54,122 nt of DNA from Cohnella luojiensis (GTDB lineage Bacteria > Bacillota > Bacilli > Paenibacillales > Paenibacillaceae): contig NZ_SOMN01000036.1 of assembly GCF_004564235.1 (NCBI RefSeq), positions 1 to 54,122 on the forward strand. The letters run 5' to 3'. A model generated the notes under the pieces. The model was not told the DNA's origin, did no database searches, and was given only the letters and a program-made list of their open reading frames with translations. The position numbers and the translations under genes were made by a program. This document shows positions 34,875-44,598 of the stretch, piece by piece; within the stretch, counting starts at the first letter, position 1, and the number at the start of each line of letters is the position of its first letter.

Positions 34875-35768
34875 TCATCCTTTAATGGAACCGATCATAA
34901 CGCCTTTATCGAAGTATTTTTGCAAGAATGGATACAGCACTAAGATCGGTAATGTAGATACGATAATAACTCCGTATTTGATTTGATCGGCATATCTCTG
35001 CGCATAACCTCCGGCATCTCCGCCGACGCCCGCGCCATTCGCGAATACCTGGTTCGATAATAGAATATCCCTTAAAATAATTTGCAGCGGTTGTAATTCA
35101 TTGTCCCTTATATAGATTAATGCCGTAAAGAAATCATTCCAGTGCCCGACCAAGTAATAGAGTCCGATAACGGATATAAGGGCTTTGGATAAAGGCAATG
35201 CGACTTTGATAAAAAATTTGATGTGGGAACAACCGTCCATTGCGGCAGCCTCATACAATTCGGATGGCAACGAAGATTCGAAAAACGTTCGTGCGATAAT
35301 CAGATAAAACACGTTAACGCAAAACGGGAGAATAAAAACCCATATCGTATTCGTCAAGTGAAGCCCTTTCATCAATAAGTAGGTCGGGATCAAACCTCCG
35401 TTAAAAAACAAGGTTACGACAAATAGGAGCATGATAAACCGTCTTGCTTTAAATTCCTTTCTTGATAGAACATAGGCAGCCGGCAATGTGAACAATAAAT
35501 TGACAAAGGTACCCGCAAACGTATAAAAAATCGTATTTTTATACCCCGTCCAAATTCTTGAATCATGAAAAATTTCATTGTATCCGAATAGACTGATTCC
35601 CTTGGGAATAAAAAACACTTTACCGGTTGAGACAAGGGTTGAGTCGCTAATAGAAGCAATAATGATAAAGTACAAGGGATAAGCAACGATTAGAAATATC
35701 AACAAACCTAACGCAATTAAAATAAGGCTAAACATGATTTCGTTTCCATTCTTACTCGTTTGACCCAT
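34875..35768 (-). CDS. Carbohydrate ABC transporter permease (LplC/YtcP-like)
   Basis: This 297-aa permease starts with a hydrophobic helix (MFSLILIALGLLIFLIVAYP), contains FIPKGISLFGYNEIF, NTIFYTFAGTFVNLLFTLPAAY in parts, the EAA loop YEAAAMDGCSHIKFF and a C-terminal FDKGVMIGSIKG, all typical of LplC. It carries oligosaccharides such as plant or host glycans together with the LplB-like partner. The start is ATG 35768 with GGAGG 7 nt upstream. It is the last gene of the importer operon. No ATPase gene is present. Confidence 0.9.
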   Translation of the reverse strand: MGQTSKNGNEIMFSLILIALGLLIFLIVAYPLYFIIIASISDSTLVSTGKVFFIPKGISLFGYNEIFHDSRIWTGYKNTIFYTFAGTFVNLLFTLPAAYVLSRKEFKARRFIMLLFVVTLFFNGGLIPTYLLMKGLHLTNTIWVFILPFCVNVFYLIIARTFFESSLPSELYEAAAMDGCSHIKFFIKVALPLSKALISVIGLYYLVGHWNDFFTALIYIRDNELQPLQIILRDILLSNQVFANGAGVGGDAGGYAQRYADQIKYGVIIVSTLPILVLYPFLQKYFDKGVMIGSIKG

Positions 35769-35797
35769 TGCTCATCCTCCCCTCCTTCGGCAACCCT

Positions 35798-36766
35798 TTA
35801 CCATAAACTCATATTTGAAAATCTCCTTGAAATCGCATTCACGGCAAATAAGAAAATGAAATTAATGATTGTATTAAACAATCCGATTGCCGCGGCATAA
35901 CTAAATTGGTTTGAAATAATCCCTATCTTATATACGTATGTCGAAATAACCTCCGAAACAGGTAGATTTAACGAATTTTGCATGAGAAAGATTTTTTCAA
36001 AGCCGGTGCTGAGTATACCCCCCATGCTGAGAATGAACAGGATAATAATCGTTGGAATAATAGCCGGAATATCGACATACCGTATCGATTGCCATCTGCT
36101 GGCTCCATCTATTTTTGCGGAATCATATAATAGCGGATCAATAGTCGATAGGGCTGCCAGATAGATAATGCTATTCCATCCGCAATGCTGCCAAATATCG
36201 GAAAGCACATAGACGGGAATAAATGTATTTGTCGAAGCCAATAAGTTAACATTATCGATTCCAATCGACTTCATCATATATCCGACGATGCCCGTTTCCG
36301 GCGATAACAGGACATTTAACATCCCTACCAATACGATTGTCGATATAAAGTGAGGCAAATACACCGTGGTTTGCAAAATTTGCTTCATTTTTTTTCTTCG
36401 GATCTGATTAAGTATCAATGCCAATAGGATCGGTGCGGGAAAACCTAATACAATGGATGCCAAACTAATGAGAAACGTATTTCTCATTAAATCGGTGAAT
36501 AAATAGCTGTCGATAAATTGTTTGAAATAGTGTAGTCCGTGCCAAGCCCCTCCCGTAAGTCCCTTGCTGAAATCGTAATCCCGGAAAGCTAATTGAATGC
36601 CGTACATCGGCACAAAGTTAAAGAGCAAAATAACGATAATGGCCGGAAATATCATGATCCACAATTGATAGTCGCGTTTGAATGTGTTTAAAACCGTCGG
36701 TTTCTTCGCTAATCGGATTCCGGGTCCTATTGTCTTGCGGTCGATATCTATCATTTGAGAGCTCAT
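35798..36766 (-). CDS. Carbohydrate ABC transporter permease (LplB/YteP-like)
   Basis: This 322-aa permease has LWIMIFPAIIVILLFNFVPM as its first helix, FRDYDFSKGL and the EAA loop YDSAKIDGASRWQSIRYVDIP, and ends with SRRFSNMSLW. This is the LplB subfamily, which pairs with LplC-like permeases and long solute-binding lipoproteins. The start is ATG 36766 with GGGAG 9 nt upstream rather than the earlier in-frame ATG at 36835. It lies 79 bp after the binding-protein gene. Confidence 0.9.
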   Translation of the reverse strand: MSSQMIDIDRKTIGPGIRLAKKPTVLNTFKRDYQLWIMIFPAIIVILLFNFVPMYGIQLAFRDYDFSKGLTGGAWHGLHYFKQFIDSYLFTDLMRNTFLISLASIVLGFPAPILLALILNQIRRKKMKQILQTTVYLPHFISTIVLVGMLNVLLSPETGIVGYMMKSIGIDNVNLLASTNTFIPVYVLSDIWQHCGWNSIIYLAALSTIDPLLYDSAKIDGASRWQSIRYVDIPAIIPTIIILFILSMGGILSTGFEKIFLMQNSLNLPVSEVISTYVYKIGIISNQFSYAAAIGLFNTIINFIFLFAVNAISRRFSNMSLW

Positions 36767-36845
36767 AAAGATATTCTCCCTTATTATCAGGAAGATGCCG
36801 TACCGTAATGAGGACAGTTCGGCATCTTCCATCAAATGATTATTA

Positions 36846-38468
36846 TTATTTACTCATGTAGTCATCGTAGTATTTTTGCATGATTTCAATATTTTGTTCC
36901 AGCCCGGCCTTTATACTTTCCTTTACATAAGCATCCCACTGAGTTTCAACCCCGCCTTTAGTAACCCATTTCGCGAAATTGGTATTCGCCAAATTCGTTA
37001 CGTTCGTGTTGTTCAAGCTCATTGTGTTATTGTCCGCATCGGAATATTTGATAAACATGCCCGGAAACACGTCTTTCTCTAGATTTACTTCCAAAGCGCT
37101 CTTAAGCGGTTCCGATTGCGTGAGAACTTCTTGCATATCTTTACCGAGAGTCAAATTTATCGTATCCGCAATGTACATAGGTCCGGCATCGGCCATCGAA
37201 GAAGTCCACTTCCAAGTTCCAGGATCCATCTTCGTATCTGTTGGCGGCAGCACGCTGTACGTCCCATCTCCGTTATCCTTGATATTCGGACCAATCGAAC
37301 CGAATAAGACTTGCATGCTAACCACGGGGTTATACAATTCATTGATGAATCTCATAGCCGCCTCTTTATTTTTCGATTTCGCCGACATGACAATATGATT
37401 GGTGCCATAGTTCAATGTGTTGTAATCATAGCTCCAGGATACTTTGCCTGTATAATCAGCCGACACTTTAAGCGGGGACATCGAAGCATATTGCGGAGCC
37501 AATTGCTCGCCGAACCTGTCCGATGCGACCCATCCCCAAGTAAAGCCGACTTTCGCGGTATCTCCTTCGCCGCGGGCGATCGATTGGTACTTCGTGTAAT
37601 CGTGAGTAAATACTTCAGGGTTAATCAATCCTGCTTTATTGAGTTTGTTCAAGAAAACGACCAATTTTTTATAACGCTCGTCCGTCAGGAAGTTTTTCAC
37701 TTTGCCCTCTTCGACAAAATAGCCTTGGCTGCTTCCGTCCGTTAAAGTTATGCCCTCGCTTCCCAGCAGAACTGCGGGATTAAAAAATCCTCCGAAGCCT
37801 CCCGGAAAATCCATTGGGATTTCATCATTGGGATCGCCGTTGCCGTTAGCGTCTTTTTCTTTGAACGCCAACAAGACCTCATATAATTCATCCCACGTAG
37901 TCGGCATTGCTAGGCCTAGGTTGTCCAGCCATTTTTGATTAATGAACTGTCTTGTTGCAGACGCTGGCCAAAATCTCTGGTATTTCGGCAATCCGTAAAT
38001 TTTCCCGTCGGGCTGCGTCGCGATTACCTTTGTTTCCGGCTTTGTATCAAACATCTCTTGAACTTTTGGCGCTTGGGATATCAATTCGGATAAATCTTGG
38101 AATAAACCCTTAAATTGCGCAAAATCGGCATCCGTGATGACATTTCCTCCAACGAATAAATCCGGAATATCGCCGCTGGCAAGCATCGTCCCCTTTTTCT
38201 GACCCCAATCCGCCGTAATCTCTTGCCACTCGATGTCAACGCCCGCAGCTTCTTCCGCCTTTTGCAGCCATTCCATTTCCGCCAGCGGTTTCGTTAATGG
38301 GTGTTTGACCATAATTCCGGTTAACTTTACTTTAGCTTTAGCGCCGCTGTTGTCACCGCTGTTGCTGCCGCTTTTGTCTTCGGCATTTGAATCGGAACCG
38401 CTGCAGCCTGCCAATACAGTTGCGAATATTAGGATAACTGTCAGGAAAACCATTAACTTCGTACGCAT
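36846..38468 (-). CDS. LplA-like extracellular solute-binding lipoprotein
   Basis: This 540-aa protein has a signal peptide with lipobox VLAGCSG, a Ser/Gly/Asn-rich linker (about 22-45) and a long two-domain body: LASGDIPDLFVGG, KIYGLPKYQRFWPASATRQFI, WLDNLGLAMPTTWDELYEVLLAFK and DPNGDGT-like calcium or turn motifs (DANGNGDPNDE). The length fits LplA-type oligosaccharide binders. The start is ATG 38468 with GGGAGG 7 nt upstream. The 207-bp upstream gap carries two cre-like sites, suggesting carbon catabolite control. Given the nearby GH127 gene, an arabinose-containing ligand is plausible. Confidence 0.9.
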   Translation of the reverse strand: MRTKLMVFLTVILIFATVLAGCSGSDSNAEDKSGSNSGDNSGAKAKVKLTGIMVKHPLTKPLAEMEWLQKAEEAAGVDIEWQEITADWGQKKGTMLASGDIPDLFVGGNVITDADFAQFKGLFQDLSELISQAPKVQEMFDTKPETKVIATQPDGKIYGLPKYQRFWPASATRQFINQKWLDNLGLAMPTTWDELYEVLLAFKEKDANGNGDPNDEIPMDFPGGFGGFFNPAVLLGSEGITLTDGSSQGYFVEEGKVKNFLTDERYKKLVVFLNKLNKAGLINPEVFTHDYTKYQSIARGEGDTAKVGFTWGWVASDRFGEQLAPQYASMSPLKVSADYTGKVSWSYDYNTLNYGTNHIVMSAKSKNKEAAMRFINELYNPVVSMQVLFGSIGPNIKDNGDGTYSVLPPTDTKMDPGTWKWTSSMADAGPMYIADTINLTLGKDMQEVLTQSEPLKSALEVNLEKDVFPGMFIKYSDADNNTMSLNNTNVTNLANTNFAKWVTKGGVETQWDAYVKESIKAGLEQNIEIMQKYYDDYMSK

Positions 38469-38579
38469 TGCATGACCTCCCATTATATTGTTCGCAGGGC
38501 GATTTCGCTCGGCACCCTAAACAATAGATGATCGATAAATGATGTGTATATGGACAGTTTTTGATCGATCGCCATTTTA

Positions 38580-38593
38580 TGAAAGCGCTTAAA
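38580..38593. promoter_or_regulatory. cre-like CcpA site 1
   Basis: TGAAAGCGCTTAAA fits the CcpA operator TGNAANCGNWNNCA except at the C near its 3' end. It lies 112 bp upstream of the LplA-like start. Confidence 0.5.
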
Positions 38594-38603
38594 AATACAC
38601 ATT

Positions 38604-38617
38604 TGAAAGCGATTGCA
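38604..38617. promoter_or_regulatory. cre-like CcpA site 2
   Basis: TGAAAGCGATTGCA satisfies the short cre consensus TGNAANCGNWNNCA. It is 24 bp from site 1, a little over two helical turns. Confidence 0.6.
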
Positions 38618-38675
38618 TTTCTTGTGTCATGCCCATTTAGAAAAATTGCATATGTTCAAAAAATGCTGTTTCCTC

Positions 38676-40934
38676 TCACTGAATCGAATCTCGGAACTGG
38701 CCCGGCGTAATCCCGACCATTTTCTTAAAGGAACGGATAAAGCTGGACGTATTCGAATAACCTACTTGTTTCGAAATTGATTCTAACGGTTCATCCATAC
38801 TTCGGAGCAATTGAATGGATTTTTGAATGCGAAGCCGGTCGATATATTCCTTAAAGTTTTGTCCCATCGTTTTCTTGAAGTAATAGCTGAAGTTGGAGAG
38901 CGACATTCCGAAGTGATCGGCAATCAGTTGCAGCGAATAATTGGGATCCATGCCCTTCTTTTCAATAAACGCCGATATCTCTTCTATTGAAGCAGTCCGG
39001 GGAGGCGGCAATGTGCCGCGAATGAAATCGCAAAGCTTGCCGCAGCTTTCCCGCATGATGCCGATCATCTGCTCGATGGTGTAACGGTGTTGGAAAGCTG
39101 CGCCGGTTAATTGCAGCAAGCTTCGATCGTCGTGCCGAAACCTCTCCAATCCATTGAATATCACGCTGACCGTGTTCAAATAAACAGTCCTAACCATATG
39201 CGGCGGAATCCCGTCGCTGCATATATAATCGATAATTCGCTCCATGACCGATTCGATTGAGTTGATTTCGTTTTTTAGTATAAACAGCTCAAGCGATTGC
39301 AGTTGATCCGCATAATAGGAAACCGCACCGGTCTGCTTTACTTTGATTTCACCAAAAAGAAGAACCGAGTATTGATTCCGGACGCGAAGATGTTCGGCCG
39401 CTCGCACCGCTTGCAAATAAGAAAGGTGGACCCCTTCCGGGGAACTTTCCGGCGTTCCAATACCGATCAGCGTACGGTTGCCGCTTAGTTTGGTCAGCTC
39501 CTGCTGAAGGCCTTCGATATACGCCTTTAATTGAAAGTCCGGATCGTGGGAACAAACAAAGACGATTTCTTGATTATAGATGCTCTTGAAGAAGTGCCCC
39601 TGAAGCTCTTCCGGAAACCCGTCCTCCTTCATCCGGCAATATTCGGCTGCCGCGAAGATGTCGTCGCCCGTTTCGCAACAAAGTACGGCAACTGAAAGAT
39701 AAGGATGAATGAACGACAACCCATATGGAGCAGCCTCCCTTTGAAACGCTTCCCATGTCGGGTAACGGCCGCTTACCAGCTCGAACAACAGATTCTCCCG
39801 CATGATCGGAAGCGTGCTTTTCACCTTTTCGTCCAGCTTGCTATTGACGGAAGAAAGTTGATCAAGCGCATATCGTATTGTATCGAATTCATTCATTTTT
39901 CTCGGTTCGCTCGGCGTAAACATGTTTTTGGTGAAAATAACCAATCCTTTGATCGGACGATAATTTTTGCGGATGGACACGTAAATGACGGCAACCTCGA
40001 GTAGAAAAATCAAAGCGACAAGAACGACCGTTTTGCGCTGAATCGATCGGATATCTTGCAGCGTTTCCGTCAAAGGCATTAAACTCACATAATTCCAGCC
40101 GTTTTTATCCGATACGTCATGCGAAACGATATAAGATTCGCCGTCGATCCGATAAATGCCCGATCCTGATCGGCTCTTGTCCAAACGGGACATCAGATTT
40201 TCGAAATCGCTTGAATCGCTATAGGAGGTCTGGTTCGAGGCAACCAATCGACGGCCCTGTTGGTCAAAGATAAAGAAGTCCCCGTTATAAGCTTCGGAAA
40301 CCGACTTCATCAAGCGGATGATCGTATCCTCTCTTACCATGATCAATACCGTGCCGGGCGAGTTGCCGCCGCCGAGGGGCAACGGCAATAGGAACGTCAG
40401 CATTCGCAAACGATTGTTTCCGGGTACGATGACGGTTTCCGCCGCCCGGACGGTCTGCCCAGTCAAGCTGTTCAATTGCTCGAACATGGCTTTATGCGGC
40501 CAGTTTTCGTAAAAATATCCGACTCCCGGATGTTCGAAATCCTGAACGCTGTAAGCGCTTCCCGTTTTATCAAACATAAAGCCGATGCTTTTGACGTACA
40601 GAAAGGTGTTATAGACGAAGGCATCCGTCGCATTGTATTTCCGCATTTCACGGGCGATGACGATTCTTTGATAATCGTCATCGCTTGCCATATACAGCTT
40701 AATCTCAGGATTATGCACCAGTTCCGAAGGCAGATTATACACATACCGGGTGAATATATCTATAGAGTTCATAAACTTCTCGGTAATATGCGCGTTCCAT
40801 TCCATTTCCTTCTCCTTTACGATATCCGTCGAATGCGGATAGTAGTAGAAAAGGATAAGGATTACGGGAAACAGCAGCACCAACATATAGGAGATTAGAA
40901 ATCTGGCCAACAAGTTGATCCTGGTTTTTTTCAC
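38676..40934 (-). CDS. Membrane-anchored AraC family regulator (YesS/YtdP-like)
   Basis: This 752-aa protein has TM1 (about 10-31), an extracytoplasmic sensor region of about 260 residues, TM2 (about 300-320, VVLVALIFLLEVAVIYVSI), a cytoplasmic middle region and a C-terminal AraC helix-turn-helix (about 650-750, MSLSNFSYYFKKTMG and QVGYSNTSSFIRSFKKMVG). It is a one-component transmembrane regulator rather than a kinase pair. It lies between the GH127 gene (47 bp) and the LplABC importer on the same strand and probably senses their sugar outside the cell. Confidence 0.9.
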   Translation of the reverse strand: MKKTRINLLARFLISYMLVLLFPVILILFYYYPHSTDIVKEKEMEWNAHITEKFMNSIDIFTRYVYNLPSELVHNPEIKLYMASDDDYQRIVIAREMRKYNATDAFVYNTFLYVKSIGFMFDKTGSAYSVQDFEHPGVGYFYENWPHKAMFEQLNSLTGQTVRAAETVIVPGNNRLRMLTFLLPLPLGGGNSPGTVLIMVREDTIIRLMKSVSEAYNGDFFIFDQQGRRLVASNQTSYSDSSDFENLMSRLDKSRSGSGIYRIDGESYIVSHDVSDKNGWNYVSLMPLTETLQDIRSIQRKTVVLVALIFLLEVAVIYVSIRKNYRPIKGLVIFTKNMFTPSEPRKMNEFDTIRYALDQLSSVNSKLDEKVKSTLPIMRENLLFELVSGRYPTWEAFQREAAPYGLSFIHPYLSVAVLCCETGDDIFAAAEYCRMKEDGFPEELQGHFFKSIYNQEIVFVCSHDPDFQLKAYIEGLQQELTKLSGNRTLIGIGTPESSPEGVHLSYLQAVRAAEHLRVRNQYSVLLFGEIKVKQTGAVSYYADQLQSLELFILKNEINSIESVMERIIDYICSDGIPPHMVRTVYLNTVSVIFNGLERFRHDDRSLLQLTGAAFQHRYTIEQMIGIMRESCGKLCDFIRGTLPPPRTASIEEISAFIEKKGMDPNYSLQLIADHFGMSLSNFSYYFKKTMGQNFKEYIDRLRIQKSIQLLRSMDEPLESISKQVGYSNTSSFIRSFKKMVGITPGQFRDSIQ

Positions 40935-40981
40935 ATCCGTTCACCTGCCTTCTTAACCGGTGAGAACTCTCAAAAACTCTT

Positions 40982-43537
40982 TCAATAAGAAACGGTTACT
41001 TGATATTCCTTTTTGGTGCTATGATCTTCTGCAGTCACAGTGATCTTTAACGTTGTCATCCGATTTTGCTTCGATACTTTTCTTGGCAATACATCCTCTA
41101 CTAAAATGTCATTGACGTAAATCAGAGCATTTTTATTTTCCGGAGTTACGCTTAACATTAAAGATGAATGTTCTCCAGGGATCATCAGTGTATACTCTGT
41201 TAGATCTTGTCGAAAGTCTTCTGACAACGTTCCGCAATTAAAGCTTAATTGCTTTAGATTTGCGTTGTTATCAAAGCTCTTCATCGTCCGGAGCCTATCG
41301 TATATTCCGTTAGTCTTACCCTTGGCAACGAACTTGATTTCGATCTTTCGTTTATCTTTAATCCTCTCCGCGGGAATCAAATATCTTTTGTCATGGAAAT
41401 TTTTATTCCTCTCGGGGGCAAGCATCTCGCTTGATAACCATTCGCCATCCGCAAAGATGTCGTAAGCCGTCCCCCTGCCGCCCGCAAAGTATACGACCGA
41501 CAAATAATTATCCGCTTGGGGCAATACCTTCAACTGGTAGCTAAACCAACCGTTTTCTTCGGCGCCTCTGTAATTGTATCCATCCCAGGTTCCGACGAAA
41601 GTATGCTCTCCTCCAACATTATGCTCTAGCTCATACTGATCGTTGGCTATCGGCAAGCTGTCTATCGTAGTATCCTTTAATCTTTCATTGTGCTTGTTTT
41701 GTAAAATATGGCGTTGCAATTCGTCGGAATCCGACTCCACTAAATTCCAGTAAATACCATATCTTTCGCTGTGTTGTTGGAAATGAGGCGTGAACACCAA
41801 GTTCTCATCTTCGTCCGTATTCCTTAAGACAAATGCCAGCTTATCTTTTTTCCTAACCACATTATTCTCAAGCTGTTCAACCCAGTTCGCCGCGCTTGTT
41901 CCCTTTACGGTTATGAAATCCTTAATGAGCATACTCTTCGTAGGTACGCTCACCATCACTCCGGTTTGCGATTGCTCCATATTCGCTTGCCCTAGACCCG
42001 CGCTTAACACGACCGGACCATATCTGAACCCGACTACGCTATTACGATCCGGCAAGCCGGAATAGGAAACTTTCATCGGTATTCTCATCCGGATAACATC
42101 TCCGTCTTTCCAAGGCCGATCCAATACAACGTAATTGTCTTGCTCCGTAAAATTGATCGTTGCATCGTTTAGCGCGATTTCAACCTTACCCGCAGCCCAG
42201 CTGGGAACTCGTAAATGTATAGCGAGTTTCTTGTCCGTATTATTCAATGTTTGGATAACAATTTGAACGGTATCCATATCGGGTATAGCCGCGGTTTGAG
42301 TTAGCTTTACTAGGCCTTCTCCCCATGTCAGCGTAGAACCGATGAATTGATTGATAAAGATCCGATTATCTTCATGGAAATAGATACTGTCGTTCAGCTT
42401 CGTGAAATTTTCCATTCCCGTTCCCGTGCAGCACCAGAAATGTTCGAACGGAGAACCGTACACCTTGAAATATCCGGTTGCCATAGGCTGAAAATACGTA
42501 GTCATGCCCGTTTCCGGATTCTGCGAGGATAGAATGGAATTAATTAGAGTGTTCTCGTAAAAGTCGGCGTATTTAACGTTTCTCGTAATCTTGAATAATT
42601 CTCTTGTCAGCTTCAGCATGTTGTAGCTGTTGCAGGTTTCGCAGGTGAAATGAGAGCGGTCGCCGTCCAGAATATCAGGCTCGCCGAAATGTTCCCATTC
42701 GCTATTGCCGCCCGTTATATAGCTATGATGATTAACCACCATGTCCCAGAATTGAATACAAGCCTCCAGATAAAAAACTTCGCTTTCGCCCAACACCTTA
42801 TACCTATTTAACGCACCGAGAAATTTCGGGATCGTGGTATTCGCATGTTTTCCTTGCAAAATATCGTTCCCTTGTCGGATGGGCGTAAACAATGCCAGCT
42901 CGTCAAACTTATGCGCGGCTTCCAAGTGACGATTATCGCGCGATATTGTATAAAGCTCATAGAGACAATCATTCATCCCGCCGTATTCTACCGCCAGTAC
43001 TCTGGCATGAATTTCCGGAGTCCACTTTGACGTTCTGTTAAACACCCATTCTCCCAATTTGGTCGCAAGATCATATGCAACCCGATTCTGGGTGGATTTA
43101 TAGACGTCTATTATTCCCAAAATAATTTTGTGCAACGTATACCACGGGACCCATGCAGGCTTATTATTTTCCACATTATCGAATAACGTTTCCGGAAATG
43201 CCGAAATGTATCCGCTATCAAATTGGCAAAGCTTTAATTCCGCTATCATATAATCAAGTCTGCTTCGAATTTCTTCATCTTCCGTATTAATAAATGCTTG
43301 AGAGCTTGCCGTTAAATAATGTCCTAAAGTATGGCCCTTGATTTCCGTGTTTTCCCACCCCGAATATTTATCGGCTTTCGGAAGCAACCCTCTATTCTCG
43401 CGGAAGCCGGCAAGGAGCCTGTCCGGATCGAGGCTTTTTAAGTATTCGATTTCTTTGGCGAATGCATGATTGGAATATTCATTCGTCACTTTAACCTGAT
43501 CCATTCTAAAATCCTTCAGATGATTATTATGTGTCAT
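40982..43537 (-). CDS. GH127/GH146-type beta-L-arabinofuranosidase with cadherin-like C-terminal domain
   Basis: This 851-aa protein has a catalytic (alpha/alpha)6 barrel. The zinc-cysteine site of GH127 is visible as Glu300 and Cys302 in TCETCNSYNML and Cys369-Cys370 in FWCCTGTGMEN. TGGNSEWEHFGEP probably holds the acid/base. C-terminal parts resemble DUF4986 and DUF6805 beta domains, and about the last 80 residues read like a cadherin-like beta-sandwich (LTEYTLMIPGE, LKITVTAEDHSTKKEYQVTV). No signal peptide is seen, so it should act inside the cell on imported arabinosides. The ribosome binding site is GGGG at 8 nt. It is divergent from an AraC gene. Confidence 0.88.
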   Translation of the reverse strand: MTHNNHLKDFRMDQVKVTNEYSNHAFAKEIEYLKSLDPDRLLAGFRENRGLLPKADKYSGWENTEIKGHTLGHYLTASSQAFINTEDEEIRSRLDYMIAELKLCQFDSGYISAFPETLFDNVENNKPAWVPWYTLHKIILGIIDVYKSTQNRVAYDLATKLGEWVFNRTSKWTPEIHARVLAVEYGGMNDCLYELYTISRDNRHLEAAHKFDELALFTPIRQGNDILQGKHANTTIPKFLGALNRYKVLGESEVFYLEACIQFWDMVVNHHSYITGGNSEWEHFGEPDILDGDRSHFTCETCNSYNMLKLTRELFKITRNVKYADFYENTLINSILSSQNPETGMTTYFQPMATGYFKVYGSPFEHFWCCTGTGMENFTKLNDSIYFHEDNRIFINQFIGSTLTWGEGLVKLTQTAAIPDMDTVQIVIQTLNNTDKKLAIHLRVPSWAAGKVEIALNDATINFTEQDNYVVLDRPWKDGDVIRMRIPMKVSYSGLPDRNSVVGFRYGPVVLSAGLGQANMEQSQTGVMVSVPTKSMLIKDFITVKGTSAANWVEQLENNVVRKKDKLAFVLRNTDEDENLVFTPHFQQHSERYGIYWNLVESDSDELQRHILQNKHNERLKDTTIDSLPIANDQYELEHNVGGEHTFVGTWDGYNYRGAEENGWFSYQLKVLPQADNYLSVVYFAGGRGTAYDIFADGEWLSSEMLAPERNKNFHDKRYLIPAERIKDKRKIEIKFVAKGKTNGIYDRLRTMKSFDNNANLKQLSFNCGTLSEDFRQDLTEYTLMIPGEHSSLMLSVTPENKNALIYVNDILVEDVLPRKVSKQNRMTTLKITVTAEDHSTKKEYQVTVSY

Positions 43538-43652
43538 TGCTTAATCCCCAATCTACAATCCTTAATAATAAATACCGGATGATTTTTAACTCTATACCCA
43601 TTCTTCTGAATGAGAAATAGCTAAAGGCTCGAATAGGTGTGAAAAGGTTAGC

Positions 43653-43677
43653 AATTATCATGACTTATATGATAATT
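43653..43677. promoter_or_regulatory. Inverted repeat between the GH127 and AraC genes
   Basis: AATTATCA and TGATAATT are perfect 8-bp arms separated by 9 bp, in the 199-bp divergent region. It may be an operator for the AraC protein encoded next to it. Confidence 0.45.
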
Positions 43678-43736
43678 TAGAGATGAATCATCAAGTTATA
43701 TGTGTAAGAACGTTAGATAAGGTGGTGTATGGTTAG

Positions 43737-44591
43737 ATGAAGGGGTATGAATTTCTGGTAGATACGCCTATTAAGTTAGAGTTAACTGGCAAATTTAAAG
43801 CACCCACTTCGGAGTGGATGCATTTAAGCAGATATTTGATGGACTATGAGCTCATTGTTTTAACCAGCGGAACTTTATATATTGCAGGCGATAAACATCG
43901 CTATACCGTTAACGTAGGGGAATATTTGCTTTTACCCCCGCTAACGAATCAGTATGGTTACAAATCATCCGATTGCAGTTTTTACTGGCTGCACTTTTCT
44001 TATAAGAACGACATAACGGTCAGAGATAATTCAAATGACTCTTCCGCATATGAAGTTGGAAAAATCGTTATTCCGCAACAAGGTACTCTGAAAAGCGTTG
44101 AGAGAATTATAGTCATGATGAAACAATTGCAAGATTCCGTCCGCGGTTATAACGAAAAGACGTTAAACGATTATATGTCGACGGTAATCCTATGCGAAGT
44201 GTATAACCAGCTCTTCTTCTCGCAAAACAATCCGAATAAAAAGTCTAAGCAAGAGCAGCTTTATAACGATATTGTTGATCACATAAGATGGAGGCATTAC
44301 GAGAATACGAAAGTCTCGCAAATAGCTGATCATTTCGGCTATAACGAGAAGTATTTATCCCACCTGTTTACTAAACTTTCAGGATTGTCTTTGAAGCAAT
44401 ACATTTTGCACCAGAAGATGGAAGTCGCGAAATCCATTCTTTCCGATACGAATCACAGCGTAAGCGAAATTGCTTTTCAACTGGGGTATAAGGATTGTCA
44501 TAACTTCATGAAGTCCTTTAAGAAAATCGTCGGATTAACCCCATCCGAATTCAGGAATGCCTATTCCAAAAGATTGCTTTACTATGAATAA
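43737..44591 (+). CDS. AraC family transcriptional regulator
   Basis: This 284-aa protein has an N-terminal cupin-like domain (about 10-100, ELIVLTSGTLYIAGDKHRYTV, GEYLLLPPL, FYWLHFSY) and a C-terminal helix-turn-helix pair (about 180-280, YNEKYLSHLFTKLSG and SEIAFQLGYKDCHNFMKSFKKIVG). It is divergent from the GH127 gene and probably regulates it. The start is ATG 43737, with AAGGTGG about 11 nt upstream. A 51-bp tandem repeat begins 8 bp after the stop codon. Confidence 0.87.
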   Translation: MKGYEFLVDTPIKLELTGKFKAPTSEWMHLSRYLMDYELIVLTSGTLYIAGDKHRYTVNVGEYLLLPPLTNQYGYKSSDCSFYWLHFSYKNDITVRDNSNDSSAYEVGKIVIPQQGTLKSVERIIVMMKQLQDSVRGYNEKTLNDYMSTVILCEVYNQLFFSQNNPNKKSKQEQLYNDIVDHIRWRHYENTKVSQIADHFGYNEKYLSHLFTKLSGLSLKQYILHQKMEVAKSILSDTNHSVSEIAFQLGYKDCHNFMKSFKKIVGLTPSEFRNAYSKRLLYYE

Positions 44592-44598
44592 CAGGATT

